Origin: Clostridiales bacterium
GTDB taxonomy: Bacteria > Bacillota > Clostridia > Oscillospirales > Oscillospiraceae
DNA: 21,488 nt
Direction: 5' to 3'
Assembly: GCA_009774055.1 (NCBI GenBank)
Contig: VSNB01000017.1
Span: forward strand, 1 to 21,488
Below the pieces are notes generated by a model that did no database searches, was not told where the DNA came from, and saw only the letters and a program-made list of their open reading frames with translations. This document shows, in pieces, positions 1-7,440 of this stretch; within the stretch, counting starts at the first letter, position 1, and every line of letters begins with the position of its first letter. A program made the translations under genes and the position numbers.

Positions 1-1123
1 GTCCCAGCCGCTCCATGGACTGGGGGTGGGGGGAGGGAACCGGCGTGCTCAGGTCCTCCAGGGCGGGAAACAGGCCCGTCCGCTCCTGTACCGGCAGTGC
101 GCCGTAGGCTTTGCGGCGGATGTCCGTGGACGGGACCGTCTCTGGGATGGCGCGGTACTTGGCGATCACGTCCCGATACCGCCGGTATTTCTCCGTGGCC
201 TGCCCGTCCTCCGTCAGCGGGGCGTCGTAGTCGTAGCTGGCGGTGTCCGGCGTGAGGCGGTCAGAGTAGTTGGAGCCGTTCATGAAGCCGAAATTGGTGC
301 CGCCGTGGAACATATAGAGGTTCACATGGCCCAGCTCCAGCATTTTGTCCAGGTCCTTGACCGATTCCTCCAGATTGCCCCGCATGTGCCCGCCGTTGCC
401 CCAGTAGTCGAACCAGCCGATCCAGAACTCCGTACACATCAGGGGCGTGCCGGGCCGGTGGGCCGCTAACGTCCGGAAATGCTCCTCCGGCCGGGAACCG
501 AAATTGACGGTGGGCAGAACGCCCTCTACGGTTCCGCCGTTGAGGCTCTCCGGCACAGGGCCGTCGGAGGTGATGAGGGGTACGGTGACGCCGCCCGCCC
601 GCATGAGGTCCCGGAGGCGGGCCAGATAGGTCCGGTCGTTGCTGTAGGAGCCGTACTCGTTCTCCACCTGCATCAGGATCACCGGGCCGCCCTGGTCGAT
701 CTGGAGGGGGGCCAGGATGGGGAGCAGCGTCCGATAGTAGTCCTCCACGTGGGCCAGGAAGGACGGGCAGGCGCACCGGAACTTTATTCCATCCTCCGCC
801 AGCAGCCAGGCCGGCAGTCCCCCCAGGTCCCACTCCGCACAGATGTAGGGGGAGGGGCGGAGGATCACATATAGCCCCAGCTCCTGGGCGATGCGGACGA
901 AGCGGGCCACGTCCAGGATGCCCTCGAAGCGGAACTGGCCCTTCCGGGGCTCGTGGAGGTTCCAGGGGATATAGGTTTCCACGGTGTTGCAGCCCATGGC
1001 CTTCAGTTTCTCCAGGCGGTCCCGCCAGTATTCCGGGACGACCCGGAAGTAGTGAATGGCGCCGGAAATGATCTGGAAGGGCTCGCCATCCAGATAAAAG
1101 GTATCTTTTCCTTCAAATCTCAT
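1..1123 (-). CDS. Beta-galactosidase, glycoside hydrolase family 35 (C-terminus cut by window edge)
   Basis: Hydrolyses terminal beta-galactosides from the non-reducing end. Seen: translation from ATG at 1123 begins MRFEGKDTFYLDG and stays open for 374 codons to the window start. The TIM-barrel landmarks of GH35 are in order: GAIHYFR (residues 21-27), NTVETYIPWNLHEP (46-59), LRPSPYICAEWDLGGLPAWL (88-107), VENEYGSY (153-160) and TEFWIGWFDYWG (231-242). By analogy with family members, E156 is the acid/base and E232 the nucleophile. No signal peptide is visible, so a cytosolic enzyme is inferred, acting on an imported galactoside. The start follows AAAGGA about ten bases upstream. Family members of this type are usually longer (roughly 580-650 residues), so a C-terminal beta region should lie outside the window. 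It is co-directional with the diguanylate cyclase gene but separated from it by a strong hairpin, so probably a separate transcript; I found no convincing promoter. Confidence 0.95.
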   Translation of the reverse strand, partial: MRFEGKDTFYLDGEPFQIISGAIHYFRVVPEYWRDRLEKLKAMGCNTVETYIPWNLHEPRKGQFRFEGILDVARFVRIAQELGLYVILRPSPYICAEWDLGGLPAWLLAEDGIKFRCACPSFLAHVEDYYRTLLPILAPLQIDQGGPVILMQVENEYGSYSNDRTYLARLRDLMRAGGVTVPLITSDGPVPESLNGGTVEGVLPTVNFGSRPEEHFRTLAAHRPGTPLMCTEFWIGWFDYWGNGGHMRGNLEESVKDLDKMLELGHVNLYMFHGGTNFGFMNGSNYSDRLTPDTASYDYDAPLTEDGQATEKYRRYRDVIAKYRAIPETVPSTDIRRKAYGALPVQERTGLFPALEDLSTPVPSPHPQSMERLG

Positions 1124-1248
1124 AGGTATCAAGTCCTTTGTCATACAATATTTTTCGGAGAGGGGGTGCGGCGTTTGGGGGCGCAGAAAACGGAGGGCGC
1201 CGGCCCTTGACAAAACCGGCAGCTGTACCGGCGAACGGAACGGAAATC

Positions 1249-1283
1249 AAGCGGGAGCGGCGACAAATTCGCCGCTCCCGCTT
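1249..1283 (-). terminator. Intrinsic terminator-like hairpin after the diguanylate cyclase gene
   Basis: A perfect 13-bp stem (1251-1263 with 1269-1281), extended to 15 bp by two flanking A-T pairs, with a 5-nt loop. It lies 21-55 bases after the stop of the receiver-GGDEF gene. The T-run is short on the minus strand (TTGATTT) and slightly better on the plus strand (TTTT). It most likely ends the PAS/GGDEF transcript before the beta-galactosidase gene. Confidence 0.7.
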
Positions 1284-1303
1284 TTCCCGTTCGCCTGTTC
1301 CGG

Positions 1304-2221
1304 TTATTTCTCCAACAGCTGCCCCTTGCCGCCGTCGGACCAGACCACCTGGTTGCGGCCCAGACGCTTGGCGTCGTACAGCATGGTGTCCGCCAGCTTC
1401 AGGTAGGTGTCGAAGCTGTCGCCGGCCTTGGGACGCAGGGTGACGCCGCCTACGCTGATGGTGACCCAGCTGCCCACCGAGGGGTCATGGGGGATGTGCA
1501 TGTCCTCCACCGCCTGACGGATCTCCTTGAGGAATTCGAAAGCCGACTGCCCGTCGCCCCCCACGAAGACCGCCACGAACTCCTCCCCGCCGTACCGGGC
1601 GAACAGGTCCGTGGCCCGCCGGAAGTGGGCGGAAACCTCCTTGGCTACGGCAGAAATGACCCGGTCCCCCGCCGGGTGGCCGAAGGTGTCGTTATAGACC
1701 TTGAACTTGTCAATATCGAACATGCACAGGGAGAAGGGCTGTCCGAAACGGACAGCGTCCTTCCATCTGGCGGCGCTCTCCGCCTCGTAGCGCCGGCGGT
1801 TGGCCACGCCGGTGAGCTGATCCACCAGGGCCTGCTCCTGGAACTGGTTCTGATAGCGGTAGAGCTGGATGTGGGTGTTGACCCGGGCCTTGATGATCAC
1901 CGGGCTGAAGGGCTTGGCGATATAGTCCACCGCCCCCAGCAGGAGCCCCCGCTCCTCGTATTGAATGTCGGCCAGGCCGGTGATCATGATGACGGGGACG
2001 TGCCGGGTCAGGTCCGTGGCTTTCAGCTCCCGGATCAGGGTGAACCCGTCCATGTCCGGCATCACCACGTCCAGCAGGATCAGGGAATAGCCCCCCTCCT
2101 TGGCGGCGCGGAGCCCGTCCGCTGCGGTCTGGCACATGGTGATCTCGTAATCGTTTTTCAGGATCGAGTTAAGAAACTCGATTTGTACGGCGCTGTCGTC
2201 AATGACCAGTATCCTATCCAT
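1304..2221 (-). CDS. Receiver-GGDEF response regulator (diguanylate cyclase)
   Basis: Makes cyclic di-GMP from two GTP in the cytoplasm. Seen in 305 residues: an N-terminal receiver domain (about 3-120) with the acidic pair D8-D9, phospho-acceptor D51 in LLDVVMPDMDG, T81 and K103 (AKPF). A linker follows (about 120-135), then a GGDEF domain beginning DQLTGVANRRR (134-144). The active-site loop is GGEEF (211-215). An RxxD inhibitory site (R202-D205) sits exactly five residues before it, so allosteric product inhibition is expected. The metal-binding FDIDKFK stretch is intact. The start ATG at 2221 follows GGAGGAACCTC. The gene starts 41 bases after the triple-PAS gene stops and shares its direction, so they form one operon. 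The layout matches PleD/WspR-like enzymes activated by phosphorylation, but no histidine kinase lies in this window. Confidence 0.95.
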   Translation of the reverse strand: MDRILVIDDSAVQIEFLNSILKNDYEITMCQTAADGLRAAKEGGYSLILLDVVMPDMDGFTLIRELKATDLTRHVPVIMITGLADIQYEERGLLLGAVDYIAKPFSPVIIKARVNTHIQLYRYQNQFQEQALVDQLTGVANRRRYEAESAARWKDAVRFGQPFSLCMFDIDKFKVYNDTFGHPAGDRVISAVAKEVSAHFRRATDLFARYGGEEFVAVFVGGDGQSAFEFLKEIRQAVEDMHIPHDPSVGSWVTISVGGVTLRPKAGDSFDTYLKLADTMLYDAKRLGRNQVVWSDGGKGQLLEK

Positions 2222-2262
2222 GAGGTTCCTCCATGGGTTTCAAGTTATCTGTCTGCGGCGGT

Positions 2263-3552
2263 TCAAAAAGGACCGTGATGGGGGACGCTGGCAGGGTCGT
2301 CCAGCTCCCGGGTGATGTCCCGGGCCACGTAGACCGCAGTTTTCGGCATGTCGTCCGAGCCGGTGCGGGCCAGAACGGCGGTAGCCCGGGTCCAGCTGTA
2401 CGCCTCCGCGCCGGCGGAGGGGTCCTCCGGCAGCTTGCGGTATTCCACCGCCACATAGGGAGTCCACCACCGCAGCTCCCTGCGGAGACGCTCCACGTCC
2501 ATGGCGGAGAGATAGCGTTCCCGGTCGTCGGGATGGATGAAGTGGTTGGCATAGAGCCGCAGGGCGGCGGTAAAGTTGATTTCATCCCCCAGCACGTCTC
2601 CGACCCGCCGCTGCTGGGTCACGGCGCGGAAGGAGTCCTGCTCCAGATCAATATAATAGGTGGAGAAAAACAGGCTGCTGAGGCTGGTGATCAAATACGC
2701 CCGGTCCTCCAGGGCCTGGAGCTTGGCGGCCTCCTGCAGTTTGTCCTCGGTGACATCCTGCCCCAGGATGTTGACCATCACCTGGTCCCTCTGGCGGCCG
2801 TAGAGCACGTGGAGCTCGATCCAGCGCAGCGTCTCGCCCTGGAGGCGGTACTGGCAGACCTCCTCGCCGTAGTCCCGGATGGTAGCCGCCGTCTCCCGCA
2901 GATGCTCCAGGGAGAGGGTGGAGCGAAAGATCTCCGCGTCGTCCGGGTGGACGAACCGGGCCAGGGCGGTCTGTATGTAAAGGCTGTAATCGCCGGTGAG
3001 AACCTTGTCCGGGTCGTAATCCTGCCGCAGGTCGACGCGCTCGCACATGCCGCTGTCCAGATACACGGTGTTCATCATCTGGTACCGGCACTTGAGGATA
3101 GCCGCCATCTGCATGTCCCGCTTGCTGCGTGCCAGCTTGAAGCCCTCCCGCAGGGCGTCGTGGACATCCTTGAAGCAGAGAATGGCGGACTGGACCTCGC
3201 CGGTCTTCTGGTCGGGCACCACCTCCATCAGGTTCCAGCGGTATCCCCCCGGCACCTGGCGGCGGTAGATCAGCGTCCGAGCCTCCTGTCCCGCTTGGGG
3301 GGCGGCACGCAGCTGCTGAAGTCGTGTGAAGGCCACGAAGCGGTCCATGTCCCCGGGATGGATCGCGCCGCTTCTGGCGAAATCCGCCAGCTGGCCGGTG
3401 AGGGAGCCATCACCCGGCTGCCACCCTTCGGGGTCCGAAACCAGTACGCTGCAGCGGTCCTGGACCAGGTCCGCGTGGAGAATCTTGCGGTAGGTGTAGG
3501 CGCGGATTTCCGGTACGGCGTTTAAAAGCATCTCATAATTTCCGTTGTCCAT
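2263..3552 (-). CDS. Stand-alone triple-PAS sensory protein, no output domain
   Basis: A 429-residue protein with no signal peptide or obvious membrane segment. Seen: three successive PAS_3-like modules. Each has the HP(G/D)D turn (65-68, 202-205, 340-343), a YR strand (96-98, 235-236, 371-372), an aromatic-rich strand (YRWNLMEV 104-111, LRWIELHV 242-249, YSWTRATA 385-392) and a closing DV/DIT strand (129-130, 266-268, 412-414). A helical stretch (about 268-290) joins modules two and three. No kinase, GGDEF, EAL, HTH or phosphatase domain follows, so the protein ends after its third PAS fold. PAS_3 folds sense small ligands, redox state or partner proteins; the ligand here is unknown. The ATG at 3552 is preferred over an upstream ATG at 3642 because GGGGAGAGGGGGAA lies just before it and the upstream part is the leader. 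It is the first gene of the operon with the diguanylate cyclase, so a role in controlling that enzyme is inferred. Confidence 0.85.
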   Translation of the reverse strand: MDNGNYEMLLNAVPEIRAYTYRKILHADLVQDRCSVLVSDPEGWQPGDGSLTGQLADFARSGAIHPGDMDRFVAFTRLQQLRAAPQAGQEARTLIYRRQVPGGYRWNLMEVVPDQKTGEVQSAILCFKDVHDALREGFKLARSKRDMQMAAILKCRYQMMNTVYLDSGMCERVDLRQDYDPDKVLTGDYSLYIQTALARFVHPDDAEIFRSTLSLEHLRETAATIRDYGEEVCQYRLQGETLRWIELHVLYGRQRDQVMVNILGQDVTEDKLQEAAKLQALEDRAYLITSLSSLFFSTYYIDLEQDSFRAVTQQRRVGDVLGDEINFTAALRLYANHFIHPDDRERYLSAMDVERLRRELRWWTPYVAVEYRKLPEDPSAGAEAYSWTRATAVLARTGSDDMPKTAVYVARDITRELDDPASVPHHGPF

Positions 3553-3571
3553 AGGTTCCCCCTCTCCCCGC

Positions 3572-3598
3572 GCCGGCGGAAGCGGCGCATCCGCCGGC
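3572..3598 (-). promoter_or_regulatory. Leader hairpin upstream of the triple-PAS gene
   Basis: A perfect 9-bp G+C-rich inverted repeat (GCCGGCGGA 3572-3580 with TCCGCCGGC 3590-3598, 9-nt gap). It lies between the predicted transcription start (about 3620) and the Shine-Dalgarno site of the PAS gene. It could stabilise the 5' end or modulate ribosome access; no T-run follows, so it is not a terminator. Confidence 0.45.
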
Positions 3599-3626
3599 AT
3601 AGCGGTTCCGGAAATAATTCCATGAC

Positions 3627-3655
3627 AGTATAGCACAAACACGGCCGGGAATCAA
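3627..3655 (-). promoter_or_regulatory. Promoter of the PAS/diguanylate cyclase operon
   Basis: On the minus strand: -35 TTGATT (3655-3650), 17-bp spacer, -10 TATACT (3632-3627), with an extended TGC directly before the -10. It gives a leader of about 65 nt. The core TTTGTGCTATA is shared with the SLH-gene promoter at 11203-11211. Confidence 0.7.
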
Positions 3656-3730
3656 TCCATGGAAGGGGCTCTCAAAAAAATTTTGGGCGGCGGACCCTAT
3701 GGAAAATTTTGCGGAAGAGAAAAAAACCTC

Positions 3731-3758
3731 TTGACAAACTGTTAATACTGTGTATACT
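3731..3758 (+). promoter_or_regulatory. Promoter of the GntR-ABC operon
   Basis: TTGACA (3731-3736), 16-bp spacer, TATACT (3753-3758). It lies 35 bases before the TTG start of the regulator gene, and the -10 lies inside an inverted repeat. Confidence 0.75.
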
Positions 3759-3770
3759 GTTTATATACAG
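3748..3770 (+). promoter_or_regulatory. Probable operator for the YtrA-type regulator
   Basis: Inverted repeat CTGTGTATA (3748-3756), 5-nt gap, TATATACAG (3762-3770), with one mismatch between arms. It covers the -10 and the expected transcription start. Regulators of the GntR/YtrA group bind short A/T-rich dyads of this kind and usually repress their own operons, so autoregulation is inferred from position and symmetry. Confidence 0.6.
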
Positions 3771-3792
3771 GTGAACAGACGGAGGTGAGGCG

Positions 3793-4167
3793 TTGGACGT
3801 CATCATCAGCAATTCCGGCGGACAGCCGATCTACGAGCAGATCTGCCGCCAGATCAAGGGGGCGATCGCCACGGGGAAGCTCCAGCCGGGAGAGCCCCTG
3901 CCATCCATCCGCAGCCTGGCCCGGGATTTGCGCATCAGCGTGATTACTACCAAGCGGGCCTACGAGGAGCTGGAGCGGGACGGATTCATCCAGACCGTGG
4001 CGGGGAAGGGAAGCTTCGTGGCCCAGCAGGACCTGGAGCTGGCCCGGGAGAGCAATCTCCGGGAAATCGAGCGGCACCTGCAGGCTGCCTTGGAGCTGAG
4101 CCGGCAGATCGATCTGCCGGCGGAGGAGTTATATAGTATACTCAAGGTATTGAGCGAGGAGGATTAA
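3793..4167 (+). CDS. GntR-family transcriptional regulator, YtrA subfamily
   Basis: A 124-residue DNA-binding repressor. Seen: an N-terminal winged helix-turn-helix (about 9-76) with PIYEQICRQIKGAI, LPSIRSLARDLRIS and the wing GFIQTVAGKGSFV. A short helical tail of about 45 residues follows instead of the large effector domain of FadR or MocR relatives. That short tail defines the YtrA subfamily, whose genes typically precede ABC exporter genes. The start is TTG at 3793, directly after a near-perfect GGAGGTGAGG; no in-frame ATG or GTG gives a full-length domain. The stop is 5 bases before the ABC ATPase start, so they are co-transcribed. In relatives, release from DNA is linked to cell-wall-active antibiotics or envelope stress; the signal here is unknown. 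Confidence 0.93.
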   Translation: MDVIISNSGGQPIYEQICRQIKGAIATGKLQPGEPLPSIRSLARDLRISVITTKRAYEELERDGFIQTVAGKGSFVAQQDLELARESNLREIERHLQAALELSRQIDLPAEELYSILKVLSEED

Positions 4168-4172
4168 ACAAA

Positions 4173-5027
4173 ATGGATACCAATGCGATTGAAATCAGGG
4201 GCCTGACCAAGCGGTACAGGGATTTCGCTCTGGAGGGTCTGGACCTGGATCTGCCCTATGGCTGCGTCCTGGGGCTGGTAGGCGAGAACGGGGCGGGAAA
4301 GAGCACCACCATCCGCCTCATCATGGACGCCCTGGAGCGGGACGGCGGAACCGTCACGGTGCTGGGCAGGGACAACCGGAGCCGGGAGTTCCTGGACCTG
4401 AAGGAGGATATCGGCGTGGTGCTGGACGAAACCTTCGTGCCGGAGGTCATCAACGCCAAGCAGATGGGGAAGATCATGGCGGGCACCTATAAGAACTGGG
4501 ACCAGGCGGCCTACGACGGCTGGATCAGGCGGTTCGAGCTGCCCCTGGATAAGAAGTTCAAGGACTACTCCCGGGGTATGACCATGAAGCTGGGCATCGC
4601 GGCGGCTCTGAGCCACCATCCCAGGCTGCTGCTTCTGGACGAGGCCACCGGCGGGCTGGACCCCATGGTCCGGGAGGAGCTGCTGGAGGTATTCGCGGAC
4701 TTCGCCGCCGAGGAGGGCCACGCGGTGCTGCTCTCCAGCCACATCGTCAGCGACCTGGAGCGCATCTGCGATTACATCGCCTTTCTGCACAAGGGGAAGC
4801 TGGCGCTGTGCGAGGAGAAGGACGTGCTGCTGGACAAATACGGCATTCTGAAGTGCTCCAGGGAGCAGCTGGCCAACATTCCCGAGGAGGCCGTCCACGG
4901 CAAGCGGGTGGGGACCTACGGCGTGGAGGCTCTGGTGGAGCGGGAGTTCATGCCCCGGGACGCGGTGGTGGACCGGGCGAATCTGGAGGATATCATTCTG
5001 TATATGGTGAAAGGAGAACGGAAATGA
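4173..5027 (+). CDS. ABC transporter ATP-binding protein (YtrB/BcrA-like exporter ATPase)
   Basis: The ATPase subunit of an ABC-2 type exporter on the cytoplasmic face of the membrane. Seen in 284 residues: Walker A GENGAGKST (37-45), a signature motif of the degenerate form YSRGM (132-136) in place of LSGGQ, Walker B RLLLLDEA (151-158), the D-loop GLDP (161-164) and the switch histidine H190 in LSSH. The R in place of the first signature glycine is common in this exporter group. The C-terminal 80 residues form a small accessory domain (around CEEKDVLLDKYG) typical of the BcrA/YtrB type. The start ATG at 4173 is preceded by GCGAGGAGGATT. The stop overlaps the permease start as ATGA, indicating translational coupling. 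The substrate is not predictable; peptides or antimicrobials are usual for the group. Confidence 0.95.
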   Translation: MDTNAIEIRGLTKRYRDFALEGLDLDLPYGCVLGLVGENGAGKSTTIRLIMDALERDGGTVTVLGRDNRSREFLDLKEDIGVVLDETFVPEVINAKQMGKIMAGTYKNWDQAAYDGWIRRFELPLDKKFKDYSRGMTMKLGIAAALSHHPRLLLLDEATGGLDPMVREELLEVFADFAAEEGHAVLLSSHIVSDLERICDYIAFLHKGKLALCEEKDVLLDKYGILKCSREQLANIPEEAVHGKRVGTYGVEALVEREFMPRDAVVDRANLEDIILYMVKGERK

Positions 5028-5656
5028 TCGGACTTTTGAAGAAGGACCTCTATGTGGCGGATAAATCCGGACGGCTGCTGTTGGTACTTGCATTGATATT
5101 CAGCATGGTGCCCTCGATGGGGGCTTTTGGCAGTACCTATGCCATGATGATGGCAGTCATGATGCCGCTGAGCTCCATTGCTTATGACGAGCGGTGCAAA
5201 TGGGACCGCTACGCCGCCATGCTGCCCTATCGGGTGGGGCAGCTGGTGTGGAGCAAATATCTGCTGTCCTACCTCTATACCCTGCTGGGCGGAGGCATCA
5301 TCGTACTGGGCGCATTCCTTCGGGGTATGACTACGGGGGCGGCGGATTGGAAGGAGACGGCGGAAATGAGCGTTATGCTGGCGGTCGTTATGCTGTTCAT
5401 TACAGCGCTGGGCCTGCCGATGCTCTATCGGTTCGGGTCCGAAAAAGGGCGGCTTGCGATGATCCTTTGCATGGGCGCCGGCGTTGGCGCGGCTATGGGG
5501 CTGATGGGTATTTTCGGAGAGCTTCCCGAACTGCCGGAGATTCCTATGCCCGTGGTGGCCGCCGCAGTCGCCGTCCTGGCGGTGGGATTGACTTGGCTGT
5601 CCTTCCGTATGAGCGTTTATTTCTATAGGAAGCGGCAGAACGGGGCGTACACCTGA
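5024..5656 (+). CDS. ABC-2 type permease, partner of the upstream ATPase
   Basis: A membrane subunit of 210 residues starting at ATG 5024, which overlaps the ATPase stop. Seen: about six hydrophobic segments (roughly 18-35, 37-54, 81-99, 115-135, 143-163, 175-195). Between the second and third lies YDERCKWDRYAAMLPYRVGQ (54-73), followed by a conserved SKY. This D-E-x-x-x-W-D ... LP ... SKY pattern marks the ABC2_membrane_5 group found with YtrA/YtrB-type genes. The C-terminus is short and basic (YRKRQ). A single permease gene implies a homodimer with two ATPase subunits. A longer reading of the same frame from 4808 is a shadow of the ATPase gene and was not used. Confidence 0.9.
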   Translation: MIGLLKKDLYVADKSGRLLLVLALIFSMVPSMGAFGSTYAMMMAVMMPLSSIAYDERCKWDRYAAMLPYRVGQLVWSKYLLSYLYTLLGGGIIVLGAFLRGMTTGAADWKETAEMSVMLAVVMLFITALGLPMLYRFGSEKGRLAMILCMGAGVGAAMGLMGIFGELPELPEIPMPVVAAAVAVLAVGLTWLSFRMSVYFYRKRQNGAYT

Positions 5657-5764
5657 CCCGGAAAGGCGGGGCTGATACGAATGAAAGAATTGGGTAGAAA
5701 CACAATGAAATTCAAGAATTTTTCCGCATTCATTGGATAAACCGCAAAACTTTTCGGTTCCGTA

Positions 5765-5793
5765 TTGACATAAAAAATTCATCATGCTACCAT
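5765..5793 (+). promoter_or_regulatory. Possible promoter of the MATE gene
   Basis: TTGACA (5765-5770), 17-bp spacer, TACCAT (5788-5793), with an extended TGC directly before the -10. The -10 matches consensus at only 4 of 6 positions. Initiation would fall near 5799-5801, at the foot of the hairpin that follows. Confidence 0.5.
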
Positions 5794-5838
5794 AAAGCGT
5801 CGCCTGCGGGCCTGTGAGGGCCTGCGCGGCGCTTTTTT
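5794..5838 (+). terminator. Intrinsic terminator: end of the GntR-ABC operon and/or attenuator of the MATE gene
   Basis: A strong stem: 5801-5804 pairs with 5828-5831 and 5805-5812 with 5819-5826, with C5827 bulged and loop 5813-5818. It is followed by TTTTTT at 5833-5838. An alternative register pairs AAAGCG (5794-5799) with the bases before the T-run. It ends transcription coming from the ABC operon. If the promoter at 5765-5793 is active, the same hairpin lies at the very start of the MATE leader. Confidence 0.8.
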
Positions 5839-5914
5839 GACACCTCCGCCGGGTCAAGCTCCGGCGGCACAGCGCAGGCAGGGGAAGCGGAACCCTGGAA
5901 AGGAAGCGAAACGA
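5799..5914 (+). promoter_or_regulatory. Candidate attenuation leader of the MATE gene
   Basis: The 116 bases between the putative start and the MATE ATG hold the terminator hairpin, a second 7-bp hairpin (CCGCCGG 5846-5852 with CCGGCGG 5861-5867), and GCGCAGGC at 5872-5879. The last is perfectly complementary to GCCTGCGC at 5820-5827, the 3' arm of the terminator. Its CGCAGGC part (5873-5879) can also pair with GCCTGCG at 5802-5808 in the 5' arm. Two exclusive folds are therefore possible. I recognise no known riboswitch consensus. The regulatory role is inferred. Confidence 0.35.
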
Positions 5915-7279
5915 ATGCAAGAAAAAGAACTTCAGCCTCAAGAGAACAAAATGGGCGTCCTGCCCGTCAACAAGCTGCTGGTGACCATGTCGGTGCCCAT
6001 TATGCTCAGCATGCTGGTCCAGGCCCTGTATAACATTGTGGACAGCATCTTCGTCTCCCGGGTCAGTGAGAACGCCTTGAACGCGGTGGGGCTGGCCTTC
6101 CCGGTACAGAACCTGATGATCGCGGTGGCCACCGGCACCGGCGTGGGCATCAATGCCCTGCTCAGCAAGAGCCTGGGGGAGAAGCGGTTTGAGCGGGCCA
6201 ACCTGACCGCCTCCAACGGCGTGTTTCTGGGTGTGTGCAGCGCGGCGGCGTTCGCTGTGCTGGGCGCGCTGTTTTCGGGAATCTTCTTTCAGGTGCAGAC
6301 CGATGTGGAGGAGATCGTCGCCGGCGGCACGGCCTATATACAGATCTGTACTGTTGGCTCCTTCGGACTCTTTCTCTCCATCAGCATCGAGCGCCTGCTC
6401 CAGGCCACCGGCAGGACCGTTTACAGCATGGTCACCCAGATGGCGGGAGCCCTGACCAATATCATCTTTGATCCGATTTTCATTTTTGTCTTTGATATGG
6501 GCATCGCCGGCGCGGCCTGGGCCACGGTATTGGGCCAGGTGGTGGGCGCGTCCCTGGGCGTGTACTTCAACGCCAGAAAGAATCCGGAAATTACCCTGAC
6601 GTTCAAGGGATTCCGGCCCAACGGCTTCATTATCCGGCGCATCTACTCCGTGGGCGTGCCCTCCATCATCATGGCTTCCATCGGTTCCGTCATGACCTTC
6701 GGACTGAACAAGATCCTCATCGGCCTGCAAACCACCGCCACTGCCGTGCTGGGGGTGTATTTCAAGCTTCAGAGCTTTGTGTTCATGCCGGTGTTCGGCC
6801 TCAACAACGGCATGGTGCCCATCGTGGCGTACAACTTCGGCGCGAAAAAGCCGGAGCGGATGCTGAAAACCGTGAAGCTGGGGATCTGCTACGCCACATG
6901 CATCATGCTGGCGGGGGTGGCGGTGTTCCAGCTGCTGCCCAACGTACTGCTGGGGATGTTCGAGGCTTCGGAGCTGATGCTGGAAATCGGCGTTCCCGCC
7001 CTGCAGACCATCAGCCTCCATTTTGTCCTGGCGGGCTTCGGCATCGTCTCCTCGTCCTTCTTCCAGGCATTGGGCCACGGGATGCTGAGCCTCGTCATCT
7101 CCCTGGTGCGGCAGCTGATCGTGCTGCTGCCGGCGGCGTGGCTGCTGAGCCTGTCGGGGCAGGTGGCGGCGGTCTGGTGGGCGTTCCCTATCGCGGAGGT
7201 GTTCTCCGTTACGCTGAGCGTGCTGTTTCTGATTTACGTCCAGCGTAAGGAGATTCGGCCCATGCTGGAGGGGGGCTGA
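5915..7279 (+). CDS. MATE-family multidrug/cation antiporter
   Basis: An inner-membrane exporter of 454 residues driven by Na+ or H+, of the multi-antimicrobial extrusion superfamily. Seen: twelve hydrophobic segments in two homologous halves. Motifs include VPIMLSMLVQALYNIVDSIF near the N-terminus, GTGVGINALLSKSLGEKRFE after the second helix, LLQATGR at the middle of the first half, SVGVPSIIM opening the second half, and GLNNGMVPIVAYNFGAKKPE as the second-half counterpart of the earlier loop. Length is normal for the family. The start ATG at 5915 follows AAAGGAAGCG; an upstream TTG at 5837 would lie in the terminator T-run and was rejected. Neighbouring exporter genes suggest a role in detoxification, but the substrate cannot be read from sequence. 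It is convergent with the SLH gene. Confidence 0.95.
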   Translation: MQEKELQPQENKMGVLPVNKLLVTMSVPIMLSMLVQALYNIVDSIFVSRVSENALNAVGLAFPVQNLMIAVATGTGVGINALLSKSLGEKRFERANLTASNGVFLGVCSAAAFAVLGALFSGIFFQVQTDVEEIVAGGTAYIQICTVGSFGLFLSISIERLLQATGRTVYSMVTQMAGALTNIIFDPIFIFVFDMGIAGAAWATVLGQVVGASLGVYFNARKNPEITLTFKGFRPNGFIIRRIYSVGVPSIIMASIGSVMTFGLNKILIGLQTTATAVLGVYFKLQSFVFMPVFGLNNGMVPIVAYNFGAKKPERMLKTVKLGICYATCIMLAGVAVFQLLPNVLLGMFEASELMLEIGVPALQTISLHFVLAGFGIVSSSFFQALGHGMLSLVISLVRQLIVLLPAAWLLSLSGQVAAVWWAFPIAEVFSVTLSVLFLIYVQRKEIRPMLEGG

Positions 7280-7405
7280 GGCCCTGCTGGGTGCCGCATG
7301 CGGAGAGGTGCGCGGCAGTGCGCCCGCTTTGCAGGAAGCTTAAGCCATACACGGCGAGTGGTTTGGAGCAGGCCGCGGTGTGGGTTGCGTAGATGTTCAA
7401 GTGCA

Positions 7406-7426
7406 AAAAGATGCGAAGCGTCTTTT
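7406..7426 (+). terminator. Short hairpin with T-rich 3' arm after the MATE gene
   Basis: AAAAGATGC (7406-7414) pairs with GCGTCTTTT (7418-7426) around a GAA loop, with one T-G wobble. The T-rich 3' arm makes it a possible terminator for the MATE transcript. It is weaker evidence than the hairpin at 7441-7470. The rest of 7280-7405 shows nothing recognisable. Confidence 0.35.
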
Positions 7427-7440
7427 CTGGCACGTAGAAG

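Noticed and set aside
2233..3525. A 430-codon open frame on the plus strand
   Set aside because: It is antisense to the triple-PAS gene, which carries repeated recognisable domain motifs.
5837..5914. N-terminal extension of the MATE protein from a TTG at 5837
   Set aside because: The TTG lies in the terminator T-run with no ribosome site; ATG 5915 has AAAGGAAG before it and gives a normal-length MATE protein.
4916..7078. A 720-codon open frame on the minus strand
   Set aside because: It runs antisense through parts of three unrelated real genes and the terminator between them; low-complexity His/Gln/Arg composition marks a shadow.
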